DNA from: Deltaproteobacteria bacterium
GTDB lineage: Bacteria > Myxococcota > XYA12-FULL-58-9
Direction of reading: 5' to 3'
NCBI GenBank assembly: GCA_016218825.1
Contig: JACRCV010000121.1
Span: 25,436 to 89,435, forward strand
DNA: 64,000 bases
Part shown: one piece after another, positions 17,085 through 25,417 of the stretch
How the letters are laid out: each line of letters opens with the position of its first letter
Numbering within the stretch: position 1 is the first letter of the stretch
Program-made: the position numbers and the translations under genes
The notes under the pieces: generated by a model
Databases searched by the model: none
Told to the model about the DNA's origin: nothing
The model's input: the letters and a program-made list of their open reading frames with translations, nothing else

Positions 17085-17479
17085 CGGTGGTGTTCGTCGA
17101 CACCTCCGGCGCGTACGCGCTGTTGGATGGCACCGATGCGATCCACCCGGCGGTCAAGAACGCCTTCCTGCGCGCCGAGCACGAGCATCACTCGCTGCTC
17201 ACCACCAGCTATGTTCTGCACGAGTCCTGGGCGCTCATCCAGGCCCGGCTCGGTTGGGAGGCCCTGAATGCCTGGCACGACAAGCTGGTGCCGAAGCTCG
17301 ACGTGATCTGGGTCGACGAACGACTGCACGCGCTCGGCGCGGCCCGCTGCCGCCAGGCTCGCGAGCGCCGACTCAGCCTCACCGACTGTATCTCCCTCGA
17401 GGTGATGCACGCACGAGGCATCGAGACCTTCATCGGTGCCGACGAGCATTTCGAGCGCGACGGCTTCCGGCCGTACTAG
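17081..17479 (+). CDS. PIN-domain toxin (VapC family), second module
   Basis: The product has 132 residues, starting at the GTG that overlaps the antitoxin stop. PIN residues are present: Asp6 in VVFVDTSGAYALLD, Glu in YVLHESWAL, and the Asp pair in SLTDCISLEVMHARGIE and FIGADEHFERDGF. It is only weakly similar to the PIN toxin of the first module, so the two modules were acquired independently rather than by simple duplication. The stop lies in a short TACTAG-type repeat. Confidence 0.87.
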   Translation: MTVVFVDTSGAYALLDGTDAIHPAVKNAFLRAEHEHHSLLTTSYVLHESWALIQARLGWEALNAWHDKLVPKLDVIWVDERLHALGAARCRQARERRLSLTDCISLEVMHARGIETFIGADEHFERDGFRPY

Positions 17480-17680
17480 TACTAGTTAGGTCGTGTCGTT
17501 GACCGAAGTATCCTGGAACCGACGGTCCGTGAGCCGCGTCCCTGAGGAGGGCTCCGCGGGAGCCCGTCTCGAAGGGCGCGGCTGCTGTAGATCCCCTGTC
17601 AGGCGGCTTGCGACGCCGGCCGCATCGTTTCCCGCCGCTGCCGGCTCTTACCGAGCGACGGCATTCACCAGGAGGCGACG

Positions 17681-18073
17681 ATGACCAAGACCGTGAAGCT
17701 CACCGAGGCAAACTTCGAGACCCAGGGGCTCGGCCAGAACGGCAAGCCGATCCTCATCGACTTCTGGGCGTCTTGGTGCGGACCGTGTCGGGCGATGGAG
17801 CCGGTGTTGGAGTCGCTCGCGACCGAGCTCGAAGGCCAGGCGGTCATCGCCAAGGTGAACGTCGACGAAGAGCCGGCGCTCGCGAACGGCGCCCGGATCC
17901 AGTCGATCCCGACGATGCTGTTGCTGAAGGACGGCCAGGTCAAAGAGGTGTTCGTCGGCGTCACCAGCAAGAGCGCGCTGCGCGCCGCCCTCGTCAAGCA
18001 CATGCAGGCGGGGTCCGGGACCACCGCGGTCCAAGCCGCGAGCCTTGCATCTGCCGGCGCCGTGCCGCATTGA
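17681..18073 (+). CDS. trxA: Thioredoxin
   Basis: The product has 130 residues. The thioredoxin fold is complete with the redox motif WCGPC (32-36) and the cis-Pro loop SIPTMLLLKDG. It reduces protein disulfides in the cytoplasm; there is no signal peptide. The C-terminus is about 20 residues longer than E. coli TrxA and is rich in Ala/Ser. AGGAGG lies 7 bases before the ATG. The FmdB-type gene follows after 21 bases, probably in one transcript. Confidence 0.93.
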   Translation: MTKTVKLTEANFETQGLGQNGKPILIDFWASWCGPCRAMEPVLESLATELEGQAVIAKVNVDEEPALANGARIQSIPTMLLLKDGQVKEVFVGVTSKSALRAALVKHMQAGSGTTAVQAASLASAGAVPH

Positions 18074-18094
18074 TGATCACCGAGGAGAGCCCCG

Positions 18095-18313
18095 ATGCCG
18101 GTCTACGAATACGTCTGTGAGAGCTGCGGCACGCGCTTCGATCTGCAACGCAAGGTCGCCGAACGCAACGACAAGGCCGGCTGCCCGTCGTGTGGCAAGG
18201 CAGGCAAACGTGAGCTGTCGGGGTTCGCGGTCTCCGGCGGTGGTAGCGGTGGCGGCCGGGCCTTCGCACCGCTAAGGTCGGCGCCGTCCTCCTGCGCCTC
18301 CGGTGGCGGCTGA
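18095..18313 (+). CDS. FmdB-family zinc-ribbon regulatory protein
   Basis: The product has 72 residues. It has the family opening MPVYEYVCESCGTRFD and a second knuckle CPSCGK, forming one zinc ribbon, then a Gly/Ser-rich tail. FmdB-type proteins are putative regulators with no defined target. GAGGAG precedes the start. It is the second gene after trxA. Confidence 0.85.
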   Translation: MPVYEYVCESCGTRFDLQRKVAERNDKAGCPSCGKAGKRELSGFAVSGGGSGGGRAFAPLRSAPSSCASGGG

Positions 18314-18348
18314 GGGATCTCGCACTGACCGCCCGGGCGGCGGTCCAA

Positions 18349-20136
18349 TCACTGACTCTCCAGAACCCGCTTGATCGCGGTCAGCCGTTCTTGGAGCTTC
18401 TCGCGGCCGCCGCAGTCCTCCATCTTCTTCACGGCGAGCGGCGTCAAGAACTCGCGGTCGGTGCACTCGATGATCGCCGCGAGCTCCTGCAGCTCGCGCT
18501 CCAGGCTCTGGGTCGACGGCATGAAGCCGGCCACCACCTCGGTGAGGATGTCGCGGCTGATGTGGTCCTTGCCGGCGAGCAGCGCCTGGCGCCAGGCGCG
18601 CCCCACCAGCCCCTCGATGTCGGCCCCGGACAGGTGCCCCTTGTGGGGGATCTCCGGCACGTCGTCGGCGGCGAGCTTGGCGTCGAGCTTCTTGGCGACG
18701 TTGACGAAGAAGGTGCGGATCTCGGCCGGGTCGTAGGGATAGAACAACGGGATGTGGACCTCGGCCCGCCCCTGACGCTTCAGATCGATCGGCAGCAGAT
18801 CCGGGCGCGCCGTCATCAACACCCAGACGATGCGACCGCGATAGCGGCTGTCGCCCATCTGCGCCGCGATCATGCCGAACACCCGCGAGCCGACCCCGGA
18901 GTCGCCGCCGGTCTGCCGGTCGCCGAGCATCGCGTCGGCCTCGTCGACGATCACCATCACCGGCCCCATCGAGCGCAGCACCCCCAGCACCCGCTCGAGG
19001 TTGGCCTCGGTCTCGCCGACGTACTTGGAACGGAAGTTCTTCAGCATCACGCAGGGCATGCCGATGGAGCCGGCGGCGCACTGGGCGAGGAATGACTTGC
19101 CGGTGCCGACCGGGCCGCAGAACAGATAGCCCATCGGCGCGCAGTCGAGGGCACCGCGCTGGATGAGGAGGGCGTCGTCCTTGAGCCGCTTCTTCGCCGC
19201 CTCGTGGCCGACGACCATGTCGAGGGTCCACTTGGGCTCGATGAACTCCAGCAGGTCCTGCGCCTGGCGCTCGATCAAGCGCTTCTTCAGCTCGCGAAAG
19301 CGCACGCTGTCGAGCCGGCGCTTGGCCTCGATGCTCGACTTCACCAAGGTATCGAGGTCGGTGAGCGAAATGCCGGCGGTGAGCTTGGCGATCTCGGGGA
19401 CACCGTAGTCCGAGAAGCTCGCCACCTCGCGGTCGCCGACCATCGTCTCGAGGAAGGCCCGGCGCTCCTCGTCGTCGGGGAGCGGGACGTCGAGGGTGGC
19501 GACGTGGAGGTTCGCGGTCAGGCGCTCCGCGACCTCGGAGAGCCTTGGATCGATGAGCAGGAACGCCAGGTTGTGGCGCTTGACGTAGGGGCTCGCGGCC
19601 CAGTTGATGAGCGTCACCAGGTGGGTCGAGGTCGCCGGCGTCAGGCGGTCGCCGCGCGGCACGACGTACGACGCTTGATCGACGACCAGCGCCACGCTCA
19701 GGCGGTCCTTGTCGTCCGCCATCACGTTCCTGGTCACGAAGCGGTCGAGCACCGCGAGGGTCGCGGTCGGATCCTTGGGGATGGCGCTGAGGTCGCCGAC
19801 CTTGCGATTCGCGAGGGCCACCATGGTCTTCAGGCGCTCGTCGCTGCGCCCCGCGAGACAGCGCAGGCCGCGCGCCAGGTCATAGTGCAGCACCAGATCC
19901 CAACGGCCGAAGAGCTGCTCGGCGACGAACTCCGCCAAGGTCCCGTAGCGTCGCTGCGGCAGGTCGGCGAGCATCACGTAGTCGAAGGTGTTGCCGCCGA
20001 CGACGAACATCGACGTCGTGCCCGAGAAGTACAGCTCGGCGAGCTTCTTCGCCCAGCTCGGGAACCACGCCGGCAGCTCGGCGGCGCCGGTCCCGGCCGC
20101 GCCTCGGGGATCGGTGGCGATGCTCTTGTCGGTCAT
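18349..20136 (-). CDS. Tandem AAA+ ATPase, last gene of the PspA-ABC operon
   Basis: The product has 595 residues from the ATG at 20136. The first module (about 30-270) has an AAA-like layout, but its Walker A is replaced by VGGNTFD and only a Walker B-like VALVVDQASY remains, so it probably does not hydrolyse ATP. The second module is classical: Walker A GPVGTGKS (341-348), Walker B VMVIVDEADAM (394-404) and sensor-1 LMTARPD. The C-terminal region is helical. It recalls FtsH, Vps4 or p97-type remodelling ATPases without a protease or transmembrane part. Next to a PspA homologue (ESCRT-III-like polymer) a Vps4-like role in disassembling or remodelling it is attractive, but this is inference. 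Confidence 0.85.
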   Translation of the reverse strand: MTDKSIATDPRGAAGTGAAELPAWFPSWAKKLAELYFSGTTSMFVVGGNTFDYVMLADLPQRRYGTLAEFVAEQLFGRWDLVLHYDLARGLRCLAGRSDERLKTMVALANRKVGDLSAIPKDPTATLAVLDRFVTRNVMADDKDRLSVALVVDQASYVVPRGDRLTPATSTHLVTLINWAASPYVKRHNLAFLLIDPRLSEVAERLTANLHVATLDVPLPDDEERRAFLETMVGDREVASFSDYGVPEIAKLTAGISLTDLDTLVKSSIEAKRRLDSVRFRELKKRLIERQAQDLLEFIEPKWTLDMVVGHEAAKKRLKDDALLIQRGALDCAPMGYLFCGPVGTGKSFLAQCAAGSIGMPCVMLKNFRSKYVGETEANLERVLGVLRSMGPVMVIVDEADAMLGDRQTGGDSGVGSRVFGMIAAQMGDSRYRGRIVWVLMTARPDLLPIDLKRQGRAEVHIPLFYPYDPAEIRTFFVNVAKKLDAKLAADDVPEIPHKGHLSGADIEGLVGRAWRQALLAGKDHISRDILTEVVAGFMPSTQSLERELQELAAIIECTDREFLTPLAVKKMEDCGGREKLQERLTAIKRVLESQ

Positions 20137-20177
20137 GCTCGGTCTCCGTTCGTGCGCCGCGCAGAGCGACGCGGCCG

Positions 20178-21065
20178 TCAACCCACCCGCTCGAGATCGG
20201 CGTTCAGGATGCTCGGCGCCTCGGCGAGCTGGTCGTTCAAGCCGGTGATCTGATTGAGCTCGCGGATCGCGTCCTCGGTGTGGGTCATGCTCGCGGCCAC
20301 CGAGTCGACCTGCGACGAGATGTAGCCCGAGTCCTGGTGACTCACCGCCATCTCCGAGAGCGCCTGGATCTTGCCCTCGATGCGGTCGAGCTCCACCGCG
20401 ACGAACTCGGCGTTCGACACCGCCTTGTCGTGGTTCTCGAGCCGGAGCTCGGAGGTGACGATCGAGTCCGAGAGCGACTTGACGATGCGCTCGTCGCTTT
20501 GCGCGCGCGCCTTGGCCTGCCGCGCCTTGAGCTCCTCGAGCCGCCGCCGCATGTCGCCGACGTCGGTCGAGGCGAGAAAGCGTTGCAGCGCCTGCTGCGA
20601 GTAGAGCAGGCGCAAGAACGACCACAGCAGGCGGTCGAGGGCCGGGGTCCGGATCTCGTCGGTCTTCGCGACGTCGGTGGTCTGGCCGCGCACCCCGGTG
20701 GCGATGCGCTGCATCTCGACGCAGCGGGCCCGGAGCGCCTCGAAGCGCTGCCGGCCTTTGGCGTCCAGGCCCTTCAGGAGCTGGCTGAGCGAGGCGGCCG
20801 GGGCGGTGGCGCTCGATCGGCCGGCCTTTTGCGCGGCGTACACCTTGGCGTCGATCGCGGCCCTGAAGCGCGGGATGCTCGTGAGCCCGGCGACGTACAA
20901 CAGCTCGGCGGCCCCGAGCATCGGCAACAGCACGTCGGGGTACGGGCTCAACACCGCGGCGGCGGCGCCGCCCAAGAACAACAGCAGGTTCCAACGAAAG
21001 AGGACGGCCTCTTTGACGTAGTGCCACACCCCGGCCCCTTCTGCTGCGAGCCGCGGCTCAGTCAT
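20178..21065 (-). CDS. Two-helix membrane protein with long coiled coil
   Basis: The product has 295 residues. Residues about 24-41 and 46-62 are hydrophobic, with PYPDV between them (FRWNLLLFLGGAAAAVL, then VLLPMLGAAELLYVAGLTS), forming a membrane hairpin. The remainder is helical with heptads (MRRRLEELKARQAKARAQSD; KALSDS-like segments) and should form a cytoplasmic coiled coil. Its start overlaps the end of the ABC ATPase gene by 8 bases, so it belongs to this operon. Function is unknown. It may link the transporter or PspA homologue to the AAA+ ATPase encoded 41 bases downstream. Confidence 0.75.
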   Translation of the reverse strand: MTEPRLAAEGAGVWHYVKEAVLFRWNLLLFLGGAAAAVLSPYPDVLLPMLGAAELLYVAGLTSIPRFRAAIDAKVYAAQKAGRSSATAPAASLSQLLKGLDAKGRQRFEALRARCVEMQRIATGVRGQTTDVAKTDEIRTPALDRLLWSFLRLLYSQQALQRFLASTDVGDMRRRLEELKARQAKARAQSDERIVKSLSDSIVTSELRLENHDKAVSNAEFVAVELDRIEGKIQALSEMAVSHQDSGYISSQVDSVAASMTHTEDAIRELNQITGLNDQLAEAPSILNADLERVG

Positions 21066-21921
21066 CGCCGGCCCGCTGGCTCGCCTCGAGGTTGGCGATC
21101 AGGTCGCGGATCTCGAAGACGGTGTCGAGGAACTTCTGCTCGCGCTGCATCTCTTTGGCCGGCCGGTCCGAGACCGGCACCCTCATCTCCTTCAACAGCG
21201 TGCCCGGTGAGGACGAGAAGATGTAGACCCGATCGCCCAGGTACACCGCCTCCTCGATGGAGTGGGTCACGAAGAAGACCGTGGCCTCCTGCTCGCGCCA
21301 CAGCCTGACGATCAGATCCTGCATGTGCAGCCGCGTCGTCGGATCGAGGGCGCCGAAGGGCTCGTCCATCAAGATGATGCGCGGCTTCAAGATCAAGGTG
21401 CGGGCAATCGCCACCCGCTGCCGCATGCCGCCGGAGAGCTCGTGCGGGTACTTCTTGGCGTCGTGGCTGACCGACAGGCCGACCTTCTCGATCCACTCGC
21501 GCGAAAGCTTCAGGCGCTCGGCGGCGCCGACGCCGCGACACTCGAGGCCGAAGGCGATGTTGTCCTCGACGGTGCGGTGGTCGAAGGAGGTGTAGTCCTG
21601 AAACACCATGCCGCGGTCGGCGCCCGGGCCGCTGACCGGCTTGCCGAACACCAGCACCTCGCCGGCGGTCGCCGGAAACTGCGGCTTCAGACCCGCGATC
21701 AACCGCAGCACCGTCGACTTGCCGCAGCCGGAGGGCCCGAGCAGCGGGATGAACTCGCCCTTGCCGTGCAGATCTTCGACGGTGAAGGTCACGTCCTTGA
21801 TCGCGGTGAAGCTCTTCCTTCCGACCCCGAAGCTCTTGGTCACCTTGGTGAACTGCACCACGTGCGGCCGCGCCGCGGCGTCGCCTTGGACCGGCACCGG
21901 GTTCCGCTGCGGCTCGCTCAT
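21058..21921 (-). CDS. ABC transporter ATPase (nitrate/sulfonate/taurine type)
   Basis: The product has 287 residues. All nucleotide-binding motifs are intact: Walker A GPSGCGKST, signature LSGGMRQR, Walker B IILMDEPFGALD and the switch histidine in FFVTHSIEEA. It most resembles the SsuB/TauB/NrtD group. The start overlaps the permease stop by 4 bases (ATGA at 21921-21918). The substrate cannot be predicted from the ATPase. Confidence 0.92.
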   Translation of the reverse strand: MSEPQRNPVPVQGDAAARPHVVQFTKVTKSFGVGRKSFTAIKDVTFTVEDLHGKGEFIPLLGPSGCGKSTVLRLIAGLKPQFPATAGEVLVFGKPVSGPGADRGMVFQDYTSFDHRTVEDNIAFGLECRGVGAAERLKLSREWIEKVGLSVSHDAKKYPHELSGGMRQRVAIARTLILKPRIILMDEPFGALDPTTRLHMQDLIVRLWREQEATVFFVTHSIEEAVYLGDRVYIFSSSPGTLLKEMRVPVSDRPAKEMQREQKFLDTVFEIRDLIANLEASQRAGDD

Positions 21922-22736
21922 ATGTCTTTCCGATACGGAAACAGGCCGCGCTGGAAGAACAACAGCGCGCGGTCGATGCCGTAGGCCAGGATTCCGATCA
22001 TCAACAGCACCAGGAAGATGTGGTCGGTGTGACCGCGGCGCTGGCTCATCGACAGCAGGTAGCCGAGGCCGTACTTGGCGTTGATGAGCTCGGCCAGCAT
22101 GATGTAGCCGAAGGCGATGCCGAACAGCGACCTCAAGCTCGTGAAGATCCCGGGGAGGGCGAGGGGCACCAGCACCTTGTAGACCACCTGCCAGGCCGAG
22201 GCCCCGAGCGTCTGCGCGGTCTCGACGTAGCGATCGTGGATCGACACCACCGCCGCCGCCGCGTCCGAGAACACGAAGGGCACGGTGGCGATGAAGATGA
22301 ACATCACCTTCTGCGACTCGTCGATCCCGAACCACAAGATGGTGAGCGGGATCAACGCCGCGATCGGGATGTTGCGCGCCACGAGCACCAGCGGCGACAA
22401 GAACGCCGCCAGCGCCTTCCAGCTGCCGGCGGCCATCCCGAACGGCACCCCGATCACCACCGCGAGCAAGAAGCCGGAGAGCACCCGCCGCAAGGTGGCG
22501 AAGATCGCCGGCAACAGCGCCCCGTCGGCCATCAGGCTCTCGATGCTCGACAGCACCTCGAGCGGGCTCGGCAACAGCGTCGGTGACACCACCCGCTCTT
22601 CGGCCGCGCCCGCGGTCATCAGGAACCAGGCGCCGAACACCAGCAAGATCGCAGAGAGCCCCAGCGCCTTGCCGAGCACCGCCGGCAACGGCTGGCGCAG
22701 CGCGACCAGCTCGCCAAGCTGCGCGCCGAGCGTCAC
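21918..22736 (-). CDS. ABC transporter permease (SsuC/TauC type)
   Basis: The product has 272 residues with about six membrane helices. The cytoplasmic EAA loop that docks the ATPase is present (ETAQTLGASAWQVVYKVLVP, then LALPGI). The GTG start overlaps the stop of the binding-protein gene (GTGA). The family imports nitrate, sulfonates, taurine or thiamine precursors. Here the cognate binding protein is anchored to both membrane and peptidoglycan, so the complex may sense rather than merely import. Confidence 0.92.
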   Translation of the reverse strand: MTLGAQLGELVALRQPLPAVLGKALGLSAILLVFGAWFLMTAGAAEERVVSPTLLPSPLEVLSSIESLMADGALLPAIFATLRRVLSGFLLAVVIGVPFGMAAGSWKALAAFLSPLVLVARNIPIAALIPLTILWFGIDESQKVMFIFIATVPFVFSDAAAAVVSIHDRYVETAQTLGASAWQVVYKVLVPLALPGIFTSLRSLFGIAFGYIMLAELINAKYGLGYLLSMSQRRGHTDHIFLVLLMIGILAYGIDRALLFFQRGLFPYRKDI

Positions 22737-24478
22737 TGGGCCGACGCCGCCTCGAGCGGATAGACCTTCACCTCCACCCGACGGTTCTTGGCGTGGTTCA
22801 TGGGGTCGTTCGGATCGGCCGGCCGATCCCAGCCGATGCCCGCGGTCGCGAACTGGTTGGGCTGCAGCTTCTTGAACTTCTTCACCAGGCTCTCTTTGAC
22901 CGCGCTGGCGCGGTTCATCGCCAGCTCCTTGACCAAGGTCGGCGGGATCTGGCCCTGCATCGAGCCGTCGGTGTGCCCCTCGATGACGATGCGCGCCGCG
23001 CCGTACTGGCCGGCGAGCTTGCCGACCTCTTCGACGACGAAGTCGACGTTCGGGTCGTAGAGCTCTTCTTTGTCTTTGCCGTCGACGTTGGTGGTGACCT
23101 TCTTGTAGAGGTCCCAGGAGTTCGGGAAGAAGTGGATGACGATGGTCTTGGTGAGGATCTCGTTCGACTCCGCCTGGATGCTGCCGGCCGACAGCGGCGT
23201 GAACCGGACCTCGTACTCGTCCTTCTGCTGGGCGTACTTCGGGATCTTGGCGAGCTTCTGGAGCACGCCGAAGTCCACCACCTGGTCGAAGCTCACCTTG
23301 TTGCTGACCGCCGCCACCTTCTTATAAAGGAAGTAGCCGGTGTCGTAGGTGCGCTCGAAGTTCGTCGGGTTGTTGCGGTTCAAGAAGAACTCTTTGTTCT
23401 CGGCGAAGTTGGTCCAGTGGGCGTCGCCGAGCATCCCCAGCGCTTCCTGCTCGGCGATCGAGTAGCCCTTCGCCATCCACTTGGAGACCTTGGCTTTGCT
23501 CTCCTGGTCCTTGAGCTCGACCATCGCGTCGAAGATGCCGCGCACGATGCCCTCGACGATGTCCGCGTGGTCTTTGGCGAAGTCGGCGCGGACGAACCAG
23601 ACGTCGGCGATCAGCTTGTTGGCGGTGGCGGTGGTGACGAGCAGCTTGTTGCCCTTGACCTTCTCGAGGTTGTAGATGTCCGGCGCCCAGCTGACGCAGC
23701 CGGCGATGCTCTTGTCGGCGTTGAACGCCGCCGCCGCCTGGAACGCGTCGCCGACGAACTTGAAATTCACCTCGGCGGGCTGCACGCCGGCGTTGATGAG
23801 CGCGTTCAAGATGAAGAAGTGCGACGGCGAGTTCTGCGCCAAGACGATGGTCTTGCCGCGCAGGTCGCTCATCGTCGTGATGGTGTCACGCACCACGATG
23901 CCGTCGCCGCCGTTCGACCAGTCGATCTGCTGGTAGACGCGCGGCATCACCCGCGAGTCCTTCTGCAGGCCTTCGAGGAGCAGCGGCAGCATGTCGACCG
24001 TCGCCCAACCGACGTGGACGTTGCCGGCCGCGAACGAGTCGCGCATCCCGACCGGATCGTCGATCAGCACCAGCTCGACCTTGAAGGGCTTGCCGTTCGC
24101 GTCCTTCCACTGGTGCTGGGCGGCGAAGCCCTGGTTGGCGTAGATGATCGGCGCCCAGCCGGCCCAGACGTTGATCGCGAAGCGGACGGTGCGATCCTTC
24201 ATCGGCTTGTAATTCGAGACCCCCTTCACCTCGGGCAGCTTCTGCGCCGGCAAGAAGTCGTACTCCTTCTTCGTGGTGATGCCGCCGGCGTCCGGGGCCT
24301 CGGCCTTCTGGCCGGTGACCTCCTGGAGCTCCTTGAGCGAGATCGGCTGGCTCTGGTCGCCCGTCATCCCCGGCACGTTGTCGGGGCCGATGGCGCCGAA
24401 GCGCCACAGCGCAAAGCCGACGAGTCCGATCACGATCAAGAACATCACGACGTAGAATGCTGGCTTCGGGCCACCCAT
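22733..24478 (-). CDS. Membrane-anchored solute-binding protein fused to OmpA domain
   Basis: The product has 581 residues from the ATG at 24478 (AGGAG 7 bases before it). Residues 8-27 are an uncleaved membrane anchor (FYVVMFLIVIGLVGFALW). Residues about 95-400 form a periplasmic binding domain of the NMT1/SsuA type (FAINVWAGWAPIIYANQGF; AGNVHVGWATVDMLPLLLEG; VLAQNSPSHFFILNALI). Residues about 460-575 are an OmpA peptidoglycan-binding domain (IVIEGHTDGS with the key Asp, LAMNRASAVKESL with the key Arg, NRRVEVKVYPLE). The protein should span from inner membrane to cell wall while presenting a ligand-binding site to the permease encoded next to it. Such fusions occur in databases as OmpA-family transport proteins, but I know of no studied function. 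Confidence 0.88.
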   Translation of the reverse strand: MGGPKPAFYVVMFLIVIGLVGFALWRFGAIGPDNVPGMTGDQSQPISLKELQEVTGQKAEAPDAGGITTKKEYDFLPAQKLPEVKGVSNYKPMKDRTVRFAINVWAGWAPIIYANQGFAAQHQWKDANGKPFKVELVLIDDPVGMRDSFAAGNVHVGWATVDMLPLLLEGLQKDSRVMPRVYQQIDWSNGGDGIVVRDTITTMSDLRGKTIVLAQNSPSHFFILNALINAGVQPAEVNFKFVGDAFQAAAAFNADKSIAGCVSWAPDIYNLEKVKGNKLLVTTATANKLIADVWFVRADFAKDHADIVEGIVRGIFDAMVELKDQESKAKVSKWMAKGYSIAEQEALGMLGDAHWTNFAENKEFFLNRNNPTNFERTYDTGYFLYKKVAAVSNKVSFDQVVDFGVLQKLAKIPKYAQQKDEYEVRFTPLSAGSIQAESNEILTKTIVIHFFPNSWDLYKKVTTNVDGKDKEELYDPNVDFVVEEVGKLAGQYGAARIVIEGHTDGSMQGQIPPTLVKELAMNRASAVKESLVKKFKKLQPNQFATAGIGWDRPADPNDPMNHAKNRRVEVKVYPLEAASAQ

Positions 24479-24510
24479 GACGCGCTCCTGGTTGTTCGGG
24501 TATGGTCTCG

Positions 24511-25257
24511 CTAGTTGGACTGCTTCTCGGTCGCCGGGCCGAGGTTCTTGGCCGATTCGGTCGTGACGGCGGTCTCGGGCGACTTCATGCCGAGCTCGAC
24601 CTCGAGCTCCTTGAGCGCATCGTCCGCCATCACCTTCTCCATGCGCTCCTCGGCCTTGATGTCGGCGATCCCCTTGTGCGACAGGTCCGCGGCCACCCGC
24701 ACCTTGCCGCGGTTGGTGTCGATCTTCGACTGGATCATGGTCTCGAGCTGGCCGAAGTCGGTGGTGACGTTCATCTCGAAGCCCTCGGCGAGCTTGGCGA
24801 TTTCGGCCTCGGCCTCGCTCATCCGGAGCTCGGCGTCGTACTTCTGGATCTTCTCGCGCACGTCGATGAGCTTCTTGTTGGCGTGCTGGATCTTCGTCAG
24901 GTTGTTCTGGTAGGCCTGCTCGTGCATCGAGAGCTGACCGCGGTTCTCTTCGAGCTCCCGCTTCGCCTTCTGCAGCTCGAGCGCGAACTTCGCGGCGGTG
25001 TCGCGATCGCCGGCCTTCAGGTAGGCCTTGGCCTGGGCCTCGAGCTTCTTGACGTGGGACTCGTTGTCGGTGACCTGACGGGTCACGCGCTCGACCAGGC
25101 CGCGGTACATCTCCAAGCCCTTGCGCCCCTCTTTGAGCTGCTCCACCGCCTTGTCGTACTCGTAGCGCATCTGGGCGATGGGATCGGCCTCCCAGAACAT
25201 GTTGGCGACCTTGTTGAGCTGCGCCCTGAACGTCGACCACAACTTCTCGATGATCAT
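24511..25257 (-). CDS. PspA/IM30-family membrane-remodelling protein
   Basis: The product has 248 residues from the ATG at 25257 (MIIEKLW), with AAGGAG 7 bases before it. It is almost wholly helical coiled coil: WEADPIAQMRYEYDKAVEQL in the second helix, then long Glu/Lys/Gln-rich heptads, and a short final helix. This fits the PspA/Vipp1 group, ESCRT-III relatives that polymerise on stressed membranes. The N-terminus (MIIEKLWSTFRAQLNKVANM) can form the membrane-binding amphipathic helix. It is the first gene of a six-gene operon running to 18349. The usual PspF/PspBC partners are absent; the transporter and AAA+ genes take their place. Confidence 0.82.
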   Translation of the reverse strand: MIIEKLWSTFRAQLNKVANMFWEADPIAQMRYEYDKAVEQLKEGRKGLEMYRGLVERVTRQVTDNESHVKKLEAQAKAYLKAGDRDTAAKFALELQKAKRELEENRGQLSMHEQAYQNNLTKIQHANKKLIDVREKIQKYDAELRMSEAEAEIAKLAEGFEMNVTTDFGQLETMIQSKIDTNRGKVRVAADLSHKGIADIKAEERMEKVMADDALKELEVELGMKSPETAVTTESAKNLGPATEKQSN

Positions 25258-25417
25258 CGTGCGCTCCTTCGCGGCTGCGGACACCGACGCCGTCGTATGC
25301 CATCCACCCCTTCGAGACCGCGCGACACTACCCGGTCACAAGGGTCGCGACAAGACGAAGGCATTGCGCCGCATGGGGCCGGCGGATACCTTTCCTGGAC
25401 CTGGGAGGTGTGATCGC

